A DNA stretch of 64,000 nucleotides. Source: Perlabentimonas sp034003245 (GTDB taxonomy: Bacteria; Bacteroidota; Bacteroidia; Bacteroidales; Tenuifilaceae). The notes under the pieces were generated by a model. That model saw only the letters and a list, made by a program, of their open reading frames with translations. It did no database searches and was not told where the DNA came from. This document shows positions 26,402 to 34,903 of the stretch, in pieces (within the stretch, counting starts at the first letter, position 1; each line of letters opens with the position of its first letter). The position numbers and the translations under genes are program-made. The stretch is taken from NCBI GenBank assembly GCA_034003245.1, contig JAVEYY010000001.1:1-64000 (forward strand). The letters run 5' to 3'.

Positions 26402-27628
26402 ATGAACAGAATATCTCTCACCGCAATTGTCCTTATAACCCTTGCAGGATGCGGAAACATGTCAAACAAATCCGACGATGAGCTGCTGAAAAAAGCCTGG
26501 GACATTCACTCCCGCATAGTAACCATCGATACTCATACCGATACCCCGCTTATGTTCACCCGCGAAGGGTTCGACTTTGGGGGCGAAAACCAGGAGTCGA
26601 GAGCACGCGTTGATCTGAAGAAGATGGAGCAGGGAGGTTTAGATGCAGCATTTTTTGCAGTATTTATTGGCCAAGGCGAACGTACTCCCGAAAAATACGC
26701 CGAGGCGCATAGCCGGGCAGTAAGCATTTTTAATGCAGTTCACAAAAGGGTTCAAGAGCATTCCGATAGGGCAGCAATAGCCCTTAAGTCCGACGATGCC
26801 AAAAGGTTAAAGGCCGATAATAAACGAGCAATTTACATTGGGGTTGAGAATGGTTATCCCATTGGAAAAGACTTAAGCATAATTGATAAATACTATAGTC
26901 TGGGAGCAAGGTACCTCACCTTAAGCCATACGCGCAACAACGATATTTGTGACTCATCAACCGATCCCAACGGCCCTGAACATAATGGCTTAAGCGCATT
27001 TGGTATCGAGGTAGTTGAAAAACTTAACCAGCTGGGCATGATGATTGACGTTAGCCATATCTCCGACGATGCCTTTTACCAAGTATTAGAACTTTCGAAA
27101 ACGCCAGTAGTAGCATCGCATAGCTGCGTTAGGGCAATTTGCGATAATCCTCGTAATTTGAGTGACGATATGCTTAAGAAGTTGGCCAAAAATGGAGGTG
27201 TTATCCAAATGTGTTTGCTTAGCGATTACTTAAAGGATCCCGAACCCTACCCAGCCCGCGACAGCGCACGTGCAGCGGTTCGTGCTCGGTATGGAAATTT
27301 CCGCGATCTTGCCCCTGAGGTTCGACAGAAAGCCTTTGAGGATTGGTACGCTATCGATGAGGCGTTCCCGCCAAAGCTGGCCACCGTTTCCACTCTTGTT
27401 GATCATATCGACTACGTGGTAAACCTAGTTGGAGTTGACTACGTAGGTATTGGCAGCGATTTTGACGGAGGAGGTGCAATCAACGGCTGTGCCGATGCCA
27501 GCGAAATGATAAACATTACCGTAGAGTTGCTCCGCAGGGGCTACAAGGAAAAGGATATTAAAAAGATTTGGGGCGAGAACTTCCTACGGGTTTTCCGTGA
27601 GGTTGAGAATCATGCCGTAAGGTTATAG
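26402..27628 (+). CDS. M19 membrane-type dipeptidase lipoprotein
   Basis: The 408-residue product has a lipobox LAGC (Cys17) and the renal dipeptidase fold, a zinc metallo-enzyme. Metal or active-site segments are IDTHTDTP (near 42), GVENGYPI, LTLSHTRNN, IDVSHISDDAF, VASHSCVRAI and GIGSDFDGG. These cover the two-zinc site of M19 peptidases. It likely cleaves dipeptides (often with a D-residue) in the periplasm. It stands alone between terminators. No unusual residue was seen. Confidence 0.92.
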   Translation: MNRISLTAIVLITLAGCGNMSNKSDDELLKKAWDIHSRIVTIDTHTDTPLMFTREGFDFGGENQESRARVDLKKMEQGGLDAAFFAVFIGQGERTPEKYAEAHSRAVSIFNAVHKRVQEHSDRAAIALKSDDAKRLKADNKRAIYIGVENGYPIGKDLSIIDKYYSLGARYLTLSHTRNNDICDSSTDPNGPEHNGLSAFGIEVVEKLNQLGMMIDVSHISDDAFYQVLELSKTPVVASHSCVRAICDNPRNLSDDMLKKLAKNGGVIQMCLLSDYLKDPEPYPARDSARAAVRARYGNFRDLAPEVRQKAFEDWYAIDEAFPPKLATVSTLVDHIDYVVNLVGVDYVGIGSDFDGGGAINGCADASEMINITVELLRRGYKEKDIKKIWGENFLRVFREVENHAVRL

Positions 27629-27656
27629 ATATCATTTATCAACTTTTTCGATACAG

Positions 27657-27699
27657 TGGGCTGTCTCAAAAGTTTTAACTTTTGAGACAGCCCATTTTT
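27657..27699 (+). terminator. Terminator after the dipeptidase
   Basis: A 19-base perfect inverted repeat begins TGGGCTGTCTCAAAAGTT and ends at 27694, followed by TTTTT. The remaining gap to 27930 holds only the engB promoter. Confidence 0.9.
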
Positions 27700-27808
27700 G
27701 AATTATACCTTAATGGTATTACGCTGGCAATTCGGGGAAACATTACGATTTTACTGACTTAATTTTCTGAGACTTATAAAACACATCTGACTTACAAGTG
27801 ATTATTTG

Positions 27809-27841
27809 TTTGGCATTTGGTGAAAAACTATTGTACTTTTG
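27809..27841 (+). promoter_or_regulatory. Promoter of engB
   Basis: TTTG (27809-27812), a 21-base spacer and TACTTTTG (27834-27841) match the Bacteroidota -33/-7 consensus. The gene starts 89 bases later. Confidence 0.65.
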
Positions 27842-27930
27842 CAAAGTTGTAAGTTTTAAATCTACAACCACTTTATTCTTCTAGGCAGTATTTATATGTA
27901 CCCCATGCCATTACTTTAATCTCTTTTGTT

Positions 27931-28545
27931 ATGATTATCCGATCAGCCAAGTTTATTAAAAGTAGTCCCAAAGTTGAGGAATGCCCTCCTCAGTCACTGC
28001 CCGAATACGCATTTATTGGGCGCTCAAATGTTGGAAAATCCTCTCTAATCAATATGCTTACGGGTATTAAGGCCTTGGCCAAGGTTTCGGGAAAACCCGG
28101 TAAAACCCAGCTGATAAATCATTTCGAGATAAATGAGAGTTGGTACTTAGTCGATTTACCAGGCTATGGCTATGCCAAGACAGGAAAGAGCCAAAGGCAT
28201 GTTTTTGCTGAGATGATTACCCGCTACATCATGAATCGCGAAAGCCTGCATTGTCTATTTCTACTTATCGACTCGCGCCTCGAGCCCCAAGCCATCGACT
28301 CAACGTTTATCGACTGGCTGGGGAGCAATCACATTCCGTTTGCCCTTGTATTCACCAAATCCGATAAACTTGGCTCATCGACCCTCAATAGCTCTATAAC
28401 AGCCTACAAAAACCACCTGTACAAAACCTGGGAAGAGCTGCCACAGTACTTTATTTGCTCAGCAGTAACCCGAACTGGCCGCGATGAGATTTTAAGCTAT
28501 ATCGACACCATCAATAAACAGGTGAAAGAATCAACAAGCATTTAA
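27931..28545 (+). CDS. engB: Ribosome biogenesis GTP-binding protein YsxC/EngB
   Basis: The 204-residue GTPase helps large-subunit assembly. The P-loop GRSNVGKSS is at 30-38, the switch II DLPGYGYAK in the middle, then TKSDKLG for guanine specificity and a final ICSAVTRTGRDEIL. The KPGKTQLINHF switch I is typical. It is monocistronic, with its own promoter. Confidence 0.95.
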   Translation: MIIRSAKFIKSSPKVEECPPQSLPEYAFIGRSNVGKSSLINMLTGIKALAKVSGKPGKTQLINHFEINESWYLVDLPGYGYAKTGKSQRHVFAEMITRYIMNRESLHCLFLLIDSRLEPQAIDSTFIDWLGSNHIPFALVFTKSDKLGSSTLNSSITAYKNHLYKTWEELPQYFICSAVTRTGRDEILSYIDTINKQVKESTSI

Positions 28546-28676
28546 TTGGTTGTATTCTGCATAAGAAAAGTGTTGGTTTGGTTGCCGCTGCTCGGAATCC
28601 AAAACTATAGAGCAAACGATGGTGTAAAACAGTGAATAAAAGATTAGAATTATTTTACCCATTAGTTAAATTGCTC

Positions 28677-28684
28677 TAAATTTG
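28677..28684 (+). promoter_or_regulatory. -7 box of prs
   Basis: TAAATTTG followed by CAGCC lies 20 bases before the ATG at 28704. A weak TTTA stands at about the -33 distance. Confidence 0.55.
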
Positions 28685-28703
28685 CAGCCAAAATCACCTA
28701 CCA

Positions 28704-29648
28704 ATGATCAAACAACACTGCATAAAATTCTTCACCGGACGAAATTCTGAGTACTTAGCCAAAGAGATTGCCCGTAACTACGGAATAAACCTAGGGAAAT
28801 CGTATGTTACAGATTTTAGTGATGGCGAATTTCAACCCTGCCTCGACGAGTCGGTACGAGGGGCAACAGTATTTATAATCCAGTCCACATTCCCACCCTC
28901 CGACAACCTATTTGAACTCCTGCTTATGATCGATGCCGCTCACCGCGCATCGGCCTACAAGGTGGTGGCGGTTATCCCCTACTTTGGATGGGCTCGTCAG
29001 GATCGAAAGGATAAGCCAAGAGTTTCGATTGGTGCCAAGATGGTGGCCAACCTGCTGAGCGCCGCTGGGGTCGACAGGGTAATGACCATGGATTTGCATG
29101 CCGATCAGATTCAGGGATTCTTTGATGTGCCCGTTGATCATCTTTACGCGTCGTCAATCTTTGTCCCTTACATAAAAAACCTCGAACTCGACAATATCGC
29201 CATTGCAGCCCCCGACATGGGCGGTGCAAAGCGTGCCAATGCATACGCCCGATTCCTCAATGCATCGCTTATCATTTGCCATAAAACTCGCGAAAAGGCT
29301 AACCAGGTTGGCGAACTAACAGCCATTGGCGATGTGGAGGGCAAAAATGTTATCATTCTCGACGACATGATCGATACCGCCGGAACACTCACCGCAGCAG
29401 CCAATATGATGATGGAAAAAGGCGCTCTGAGCGTACGCGCTTTTGCAACCCACCCTGTGCTATCAGGTCCTGCCTATGAGCGCATTGCAGAGTCGTCGAT
29501 TACCGAGCTAGTAGTAACCGACACAATCCCGTTAAGGAAAGATAAAAACACCGATAAGATTAAGGTGCTTACCGTTGCCGAACTCTTTGCCGACGTAATT
29601 AACAAGGTATACAACTTTGAATCTATTAGCGAAAAATTCATTATTTAG
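28704..29648 (+). CDS. prs: Ribose-phosphate pyrophosphokinase
   Basis: The 314-residue enzyme makes PRPP from ribose 5-phosphate and ATP. RQDRKDKPRVSIGAK is the catalytic flexible loop area. DMGGAKRANAYARFL and the PRPP loop VIILDDMIDTAGTL are diagnostic, and FSDGEFQPCLDESVRG lies near the N-terminus. Length matches class I synthetases. It precedes rplY, which has its own -7 box, an arrangement (prs, then ctc/rplY, then pth) widespread in bacteria. Confidence 0.95.
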   Translation: MIKQHCIKFFTGRNSEYLAKEIARNYGINLGKSYVTDFSDGEFQPCLDESVRGATVFIIQSTFPPSDNLFELLLMIDAAHRASAYKVVAVIPYFGWARQDRKDKPRVSIGAKMVANLLSAAGVDRVMTMDLHADQIQGFFDVPVDHLYASSIFVPYIKNLELDNIAIAAPDMGGAKRANAYARFLNASLIICHKTREKANQVGELTAIGDVEGKNVIILDDMIDTAGTLTAAANMMMEKGALSVRAFATHPVLSGPAYERIAESSITELVVTDTIPLRKDKNTDKIKVLTVAELFADVINKVYNFESISEKFII

Positions 29649-29693
29649 CAGATTTTCACAACTTAGTGTAGAGCTTTTTACAAAAACTCTTGC

Positions 29694-29701
29694 TATATTT
29701 G
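29694..29701 (+). promoter_or_regulatory. -7 box of the rplY-pth-hslR run
   Basis: TATATTTG followed by CAGCC matches the consensus. The predicted start near 29708 leaves a leader of about 110 bases before rplY. Confidence 0.6.
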
Positions 29702-29716
29702 CAGCCCAAAATATTA

Positions 29717-29777
29717 CCCCTCAGCATAAGTAGTGGCGCAATGGGGGACTGGCTTACAAACAATGAGGGGGCAGTCC
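29717..29777 (+). ncRNA. Possible pseudoknotted leader of rplY
   Basis: CCCCTCA (29717-29723) can pair with TGAGGGG (29764-29770), while GGACTG (29746-29751) can pair with CAGTCC (29772-29777). The two stems interleave as in an H-type pseudoknot. The element lies wholly in the long 5' leader of a ribosomal protein gene, where autoregulatory structures are common. The match may be chance and I know no described leader of this shape in the phylum. Confidence 0.35.
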
Positions 29778-29816
29778 TGAGTAGCGTCGATTATTAACAA
29801 ATTTTACAATTATACA

Positions 29817-30398
29817 ATGAAAGAGTTTCAACTGAATGGTTCGCTGAGGACCGAAACAGGCAAAAAATTTGCCAAGCAAATCAGAAGAGAAGAACGTGTT
29901 CCTGCTATTGTTTATGGTGGCAAAGAGAACGTAATGATTTCGCTACTCGAAAGCGATCTTAGGGGCATTATTTTCACTCCAGAGGTGTTTGTAATCGACC
30001 TAAATATCGATGGCAAAAGCATCAAAACTATCATCAAGGAGATGCAGTTTCACCCAGTAAGTGACAAAATTCTACACATGGATTTGCTTCAAATTCACGA
30101 TGACAAGAAGTTAACCATTGCACTTCCAGTTAAACTTGTAGGATCGGCCGAAGGTGCAAAGCAAGGTGGTAAACTTGCACTCAACACCCGCAAACTAAGG
30201 GTTAGCGGTTTCCCAAAAGATCTTCCCGAGATGCTAGAGGTAGATGTTACCGATTTAGGTCTTGGCAAAAGCCGTACAGTTCAGCAGCTATCGTTCGACA
30301 AATTTGAGATTATTGATCCCAAGTCGACAGTCGTTGCAACCGTTAAGCTTACAAGGGCTGCTAGGGGTGCTGCACAAGCCGAAGCAACTAAAAAATAA
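29817..30398 (+). CDS. rplY: 50S ribosomal protein L25 (long Ctc form)
   Basis: The 193-residue product is the Ctc-type L25, with the 5S-binding N-terminal domain (EERVPAIVYGG, residues about 28-38) and the TL5 beta domain in the second half (LPVKLVGSAEGAKQGG). Length fits the two-domain form. It binds 5S rRNA in the large subunit. It is followed by pth after 18 bases. Confidence 0.94.
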   Translation: MKEFQLNGSLRTETGKKFAKQIRREERVPAIVYGGKENVMISLLESDLRGIIFTPEVFVIDLNIDGKSIKTIIKEMQFHPVSDKILHMDLLQIHDDKKLTIALPVKLVGSAEGAKQGGKLALNTRKLRVSGFPKDLPEMLEVDVTDLGLGKSRTVQQLSFDKFEIIDPKSTVVATVKLTRAARGAAQAEATKK

Positions 30399-30416
30399 CC
30401 GTAAACTACTGCAATC

Positions 30417-30980
30417 TTGAAGTACTTGATTGCCGGCCTGGGAAATATTGGACCAGAGTACTCCAATACCCGCCACAACATAGGATTTAAGGTATTGGAC
30501 GCGCTGGCCAGCGCGTCCAATGCTGTTTTTAGCGCTAAGCGATACGGCGATATTGCCGAAATTAAGCATAAGGGAAGGATTTTCATACTCCTTAAGCCTT
30601 CTACCTACATGAACCTTAGCGGCAAAGCAGTATCGTACTGGCTAAAAACCGAAAAAATTCCCATTGAAAATCTCCTGGTTGTGGTCGACGACCTTGCATT
30701 GCCCATTGGTACGTTGCGTTTAAGATACAAAGGAGGCGATGGTGGTCATAATGGCCTTATCAATATAACTGAGGTGCTCGAAACACAAAACTTTGCCCGC
30801 CTCCGATTTGGCATTGGTGGTGATTTCCCCAAAGGATCGCAGGTACAATACGTTCTTGGAGAATGGACCCCCGAGGAGGAGCAAATGCTTCCCGAGAAAT
30901 ATCTTGTAGCCAAAGATATTATACTAAGCTTTGGTACCATTGGCGTAGAACGCACCATGAACTTTTTCAACAAGAAGTAA
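30417..30980 (+). CDS. pth: Peptidyl-tRNA hydrolase
   Basis: The 187-residue enzyme frees tRNA from stalled peptidyl-tRNA. Asn10 and His20 in GLGNIGPEYSNTRHNIGF agree with the catalytic numbering of the E. coli enzyme, and VVVDDLALPIG and GGDGGHNGL are the other conserved segments. The start codon is TTG at 30417. It encodes the residue right where the family's N-terminus begins, and no ATG is available nearby. The neighbours are rplY and the S4-domain gene, 7 bases on. Confidence 0.94.
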   Translation: MKYLIAGLGNIGPEYSNTRHNIGFKVLDALASASNAVFSAKRYGDIAEIKHKGRIFILLKPSTYMNLSGKAVSYWLKTEKIPIENLLVVVDDLALPIGTLRLRYKGGDGGHNGLINITEVLETQNFARLRFGIGGDFPKGSQVQYVLGEWTPEEEQMLPEKYLVAKDIILSFGTIGVERTMNFFNKK

Positions 30981-30987
30981 GAAAGCC

Positions 30988-31380
30988 ATGAGCGACGAAT
31001 CGAATGCACGGATCGACAAGTGGTTATGGACCGTGCGCATCTTCAAGACCCGAAGTCTTGCCACCGAAGAGTGCAAAAAGGGAAGGGTGAAAGTGAACGA
31101 AGCAGAAATTAAACCCTCGAAAGATGTTAAACCTGGCGACATTATTAGCGTTCGCAAGCCCCCAGTTGTGTACACATACAAAGTGATAGATATCCCCAAG
31201 AGCAGGATTGGAGCCAAACTAGTTCCCAACTACCTTGAAAATTTGACACCTGCCGATGAACTTGCAAAACTTGAGCCTGGATTCCTCGCCTTTCAGGGTG
31301 CCAGGGCAAGGGGAGCTGGTCGCCCCACCAAAAAAGAGCGTAGAACGCTCGATGATATTAGAAATACTTCCCTAGATTAA
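30988..31380 (+). CDS. hslR: S4-domain RNA-binding protein (Hsp15-like)
   Basis: The 130-residue protein begins with the S4 domain: ARIDKWLWTVRIFKTRSLA, then CKKGRVKVNEAEIKPS and the closing PGDIISVRK. The basic C-terminal tail GARGAGRPTKKERR extends it. Hsp15 proteins bind 50S subunits carrying nascent chains that have lost the 30S subunit. It is the third gene of the rplY-pth run and ends at a bidirectional hairpin. Confidence 0.88.
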   Translation: MSDESNARIDKWLWTVRIFKTRSLATEECKKGRVKVNEAEIKPSKDVKPGDIISVRKPPVVYTYKVIDIPKSRIGAKLVPNYLENLTPADELAKLEPGFLAFQGARARGAGRPTKKERRTLDDIRNTSLD

Positions 31381-31400
31381 ATAACAATCGACTTCCTGAA

Positions 31401-31429
31401 TAAAAAGATAAGTTAGGATTATCTTTTTA
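31401..31429. terminator. Bidirectional terminator between hslR and the flavin reductase gene
   Basis: AAAAAGATAA (31402-31411) pairs with TTATCTTTTT (31419-31428) over a 7-base loop. It ends in T runs on either strand. The flavin reductase stop overlaps its edge. Confidence 0.75.
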
Positions 31430-31960
31430 GCCTTTATTGGGCATGTAGCATCCAGTAATTTCACCAATGTAGAATCGGTGGTAATCCTTAGTGGGGTATA
31501 CAGATTGATCGATTGCTAAATCAGCAAAATTCTCGGGCTTTATAAAATCGGCGTACATTTTACGGCAATCAACTATAAGCCGAGCCTCCTGAAAAGCGAT
31601 GCTGCCAGCAGGAGTAACAACGGGTGTTAATCCTGTCTCCTTGGGTTTATTGTAATCGCGCCCCGATTTTGATCCGCAGAAAGAAAGCTCCTTACGAAAA
31701 TTGTTGTGGCCAAAAAACGATAGCGTGTACGTGTCGTGATGCTCGGTAAATTTATAAGTATGACGTTGAGGGCGAATATAGATCACGGAGATGGGCTTAC
31801 GCCAAAGAATGCCAAAGCTGCCCCAGGCAGCTGTCATGGTGTTAAATCCATTGGTGTCGCCAGCAGTAACAAGCATCCATTCATCCTGCAACATGTCAAA
31901 CACATTCTCCTTGAGGGTAAATGGATCAATGGAATTAAAATTTTTAAGCGTGTCAACCAT
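31427..31960 (-). CDS. Flavin reductase-like FMN-binding protein
   Basis: The 177-residue protein has the split-barrel flavin reductase-like fold. LVTAGDTNGFNTMTAAWGSFGILW is the FMN-binding strand/turn region and PISVIYIRPQRHTYKF follows it. No partner oxygenase is nearby. It could be an NAD(P)H:flavin reductase or simply an FMN-binding protein. It lies downstream of the YD-repeat-like exported gene on the same strand, with a 74-base gap. Confidence 0.85.
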   Translation of the reverse strand: MVDTLKNFNSIDPFTLKENVFDMLQDEWMLVTAGDTNGFNTMTAAWGSFGILWRKPISVIYIRPQRHTYKFTEHHDTYTLSFFGHNNFRKELSFCGSKSGRDYNKPKETGLTPVVTPAGSIAFQEARLIVDCRKMYADFIKPENFADLAIDQSVYPTKDYHRFYIGEITGCYMPNKG

Positions 31961-32034
31961 ATCAAAATATATTATGATTTGGCGTTTAGAACCTAGCCAA
32001 ACAATTTGAGAAATAAATAACCTTTGTAGGGTAA

Positions 32035-33015
32035 CTAGTAAAACTCGTAGGTGTACTTATATAAAACTCGATACCTGTACTGAGCAAAATATGAGTCGGT
32101 TTCGAGAACGTTTCCCTCGTCGTTGTAGGTCGATTGCTTGCGCGAAAACTCCTCCGATTGACCCTCGCTCCACTGCTCCTCAACTAGGCTTCCAGTTTTG
32201 TCGTACTGATATTTCGATTGGGTAAACTTGGTGCCATCGGGTTTGTGACGGATTATTTCAATCACCAAATCTAGGTTATTGTACTTATACTCCAACTTTT
32301 GGGTTAAATTTCCCGAGTAGTAATCGGCCGTTTCAACCATTCGCCCCTTCGAGTCGTAGGTGTTAACAATTCGCTTAAGCTCATTCCCCTTGTCATCGAG
32401 ACGAATATCGAGCAGTAAATTGCCATTGGAATCAAACTCCTTACGCATACGCGAGGATAGAACGAGGTCGGGTTTAAAAATGTTAATTTCTTGGATATTA
32501 TCCTTATATGTATAGGTCCAGCGCTCGTCAACCTTATTGCCAACCCCAAATTTCACAATCTCTTTTAGTCTATCATCGGGGTAGTACTCGTATGTAATCC
32601 TGTAGCCGGTTGCTCCATCAAAAACCACTTCGTGGGTTTTAAGCCCCTTATTGTTGTAGTGAAATGACTGCTTGTAGCTTACCTCAAGATTTGGAGAGTT
32701 AAGCTTTTGGTACATCACGTACTCGGTACGTAGGTTCTGATTATTGTACTTGTAGAGCAACCGTGATGAAGTTTCGCCATTAGATCTAAAATTCTCTATC
32801 TCAACGGGATTCCCGTTCTTGTCGTATTGAGTAATGCTTGTCTTGTATCCTGTAGGATTTGGCTTTCCGCCAGAGAAACGATGAGTCCACTGGGTTATTG
32901 ACTTTATTTTACTCTCTGCTATTCTCTGGCGCTCCTTCTCCTCGTCCTTGGGCTGTTGCCCAAAAACCGTTAGAGCAATACCAACAAATAGCAGCATCGA
33001 AAAGATTGTTCTCAT
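32035..33015 (-). CDS. Exported YD-repeat-like protein
   Basis: From the ATG at 33015 the product has 326 residues with a signal peptide ending near VFGQQ. An upstream start at 33072 would be interrupted by the -7 box. The body is built of about ten beta-hairpin units such as QYDKNGNPVEIENF, YDSKGRMVETADYYSG and QYDKTGSLVEEQW, close in form to RHS/YD repeats, but there is no RHS core or toxin tail. The role is unknown. Similar short exported proteins occur in many Bacteroidales. Confidence 0.7.
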   Translation of the reverse strand: MRTIFSMLLFVGIALTVFGQQPKDEEKERQRIAESKIKSITQWTHRFSGGKPNPTGYKTSITQYDKNGNPVEIENFRSNGETSSRLLYKYNNQNLRTEYVMYQKLNSPNLEVSYKQSFHYNNKGLKTHEVVFDGATGYRITYEYYPDDRLKEIVKFGVGNKVDERWTYTYKDNIQEINIFKPDLVLSSRMRKEFDSNGNLLLDIRLDDKGNELKRIVNTYDSKGRMVETADYYSGNLTQKLEYKYNNLDLVIEIIRHKPDGTKFTQSKYQYDKTGSLVEEQWSEGQSEEFSRKQSTYNDEGNVLETDSYFAQYRYRVLYKYTYEFY

Positions 33016-33039
33016 AGCGATTTGTATTACAATGCGAGG

Positions 33040-33047
33040 CAAATTTA
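33040..33047 (-). promoter_or_regulatory. -7 box of the YD-repeat-like gene
   Basis: TAAATTTG on the minus strand, preceded by TTG at a 22-base spacing (33072-33070), lies 25 bases before the ATG at 33015. Confidence 0.55.
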
Positions 33048-33081
33048 ATAAATATCCCGGATTGGGGTACAACTTGGCATA

Positions 33082-33666
33082 CTATTCCTCTGATTTTGGG
33101 TTTGTAGTACTCTCGAATGGTATTGAAACGGCAAGCAGGAAATAGTGCCGATGGTTATCGTAAGGGACAAAATGGTAAAACAGCTTGCGCCCCGATTTGC
33201 GAGCAATATCAATTAGGCCTAGCCCTGCTCCACCCTTTTCGTTAAGTTTCCCCTCCATCATCTGTTTTAAAAAAATCTCCTTAAGCTCAACCGGATCGGC
33301 TTGGTTAATGGTAATTAACCGCTCCTCAAGCGCTTTGATTTTCTCATTTCGAACAAGGTTCCCTGTTACCACATAAAATGAGCTCTTCTCCTGGCCAATA
33401 ATAAAGAGGCCGTTGCCTATTTGCCTGTCGTTCTTGTCGAAATCGTCGGAGTGCTTAGTAACATTCTGAAGGCACTCAATCATTATATGGAAAACCCTTT
33501 TACGGGTAGATGTGGGTAAGTTCTGGTCGGTAATCTTCCTATTGGCCATAAAGGCGAACGACCGCATAATCTGGTGGTTCATCTCTCCCTTATATATCAA
33601 GGGGAATCCACTAGCAGCCATTTCGCTAGAGAGGGTCGACTTTATGAAGTAAATTATGTTATCCAT
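33082..33666 (-). CDS. SiaB-like ATPase/kinase (DUF6272)
   Basis: The 194-residue protein is a GHKL-type ATPase resembling SiaB. The N box is ECLQNVTKHS (64-73) and the G box GGAGLGLIDIA (145-155). SiaB is the kinase of the SiaABCD signalling switch that controls a diguanylate cyclase through phosphorylation of SiaC. No SiaA, SiaC or SiaD partner is in the window, so it is an orphan here. Neighbours are a manA gene upstream and the YD-like gene downstream. Confidence 0.75.
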   Translation of the reverse strand: MDNIIYFIKSTLSSEMAASGFPLIYKGEMNHQIMRSFAFMANRKITDQNLPTSTRKRVFHIMIECLQNVTKHSDDFDKNDRQIGNGLFIIGQEKSSFYVVTGNLVRNEKIKALEERLITINQADPVELKEIFLKQMMEGKLNEKGGAGLGLIDIARKSGRKLFYHFVPYDNHRHYFLLAVSIPFESTTNPKSEE

Positions 33667-33781
33667 TAGGAATTGAAATTACAAAAAAAAGTATTACCGA
33701 AAACTCATGTCTAATAAATATTTTTAGTGTTGCCCAAAAAACCGTACTAATTTGTAGTAAAAAGCTTATCAATAAGAAAAA

Positions 33782-34762
33782 TTATTTTACAAAAACCTCA
33801 AGAATCTTTGTCGTTGACTTAGGATTTATGTCCACTTCGGAAATACTTGCGGGTACCAGAACTACCTCCCCAGCGGTTATTTCGACAGCTTCAAACCCAT
33901 CACCAATTACGAACGCTTCTCCCTCCATACAAATATAGATCCGAAAAGTGTCGGTTTCAATAAAACTGCGCTCAGTTTTTTTGTTAAGGTACAACCTATT
34001 AACCACAAAGTAGGGTGAATTGTTTAGCTCCTGCACTTGATTTTGAACCAATTGGATGCTATCCCTCTTAATGGGATTAGCGTCAAAATCTATGGCCTTG
34101 AGCGCTAACTCGGTGTGTAGTTCTCGGCCACGGCCATTCTCATCAACCCTATTCCAGTCGTAAACCCTATAGGTAATATCCGATGTTTGCTGGATTTCGA
34201 CAAGTAGAAGATCCTTGCCTAGGGCATGAAGATGTCGTGAGGGGATGTAAAAGAAATCATCGGGCTGTGCTGGCTCATACTTCAGATGCTGAGCAAGGTT
34301 TCCCTTTGTCAATAACTCGATGTACTGCTCTCGGGTAATTTTTGGGTTCAACCCAGTGATAATCTGGGATTCAGAACTGCCAGATATCACGTACCACATC
34401 TCCGATTTACCAAAGGCATGATGCAGCCTTCTGGCCATATCGTCATCGGGATGTACTTGTATGGAAAGATAATCGGATGTATCGATAAACTTTATGAGCA
34501 GCGGAAACTCAACGCCATACTTCTGGTAGTTATTCTCTCCCACAAGATCGCCCATGTACACTTCAATTAACTCCTGAATGTTATTCCCAGCTAAAAAACC
34601 GTTGCTAACAACCGACAGGCTCCCCTCTACCCCCGAAATTTCCCAACTCTCGCCACATTTCGAGCCGCCCATTGGGAAAACTTTGCCATATAAACTATGT
34701 AAACGCGATCCACCCCAAATGCGAGGTTTTAACTGGGGAGTAAACTTTAATGGGTAAAGCAT
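33782..34762 (-). CDS. manA: Mannose-6-phosphate isomerase, class I
   Basis: The 326-residue cupin enzyme interconverts mannose 6-phosphate and fructose 6-phosphate. The zinc-binding LSIQVHPDD sits at about residues 94-102. FYIPSRHLHALGKDLLLVEIQ provides the further His and Glu ligands, and YRVYDWNRVDENGRGREL is the conserved C-terminal substrate-binding part. Length is that of the Bacteroidota type, shorter than E. coli ManA. It would supply the mannose pathway used by the GT2 enzyme at 1.4 kb. It is divergent from udk. Confidence 0.9.
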   Translation of the reverse strand: MLYPLKFTPQLKPRIWGGSRLHSLYGKVFPMGGSKCGESWEISGVEGSLSVVSNGFLAGNNIQELIEVYMGDLVGENNYQKYGVEFPLLIKFIDTSDYLSIQVHPDDDMARRLHHAFGKSEMWYVISGSSESQIITGLNPKITREQYIELLTKGNLAQHLKYEPAQPDDFFYIPSRHLHALGKDLLLVEIQQTSDITYRVYDWNRVDENGRGRELHTELALKAIDFDANPIKRDSIQLVQNQVQELNNSPYFVVNRLYLNKKTERSFIETDTFRIYICMEGEAFVIGDGFEAVEITAGEVVLVPASISEVDINPKSTTKILEVFVK

Positions 34763-34903
34763 AAAAACTAAATTTCGATAATTTTATGTATGTCAAAACA
34801 AAAACGTAAATGCGATTTATTAATTTTGGGGTAATGCCGAAAAGATTTGTATTTTTAACCGCAAAACTATACACAAAGTTAACCATTTAATTCAAAAATC
34901 ATA

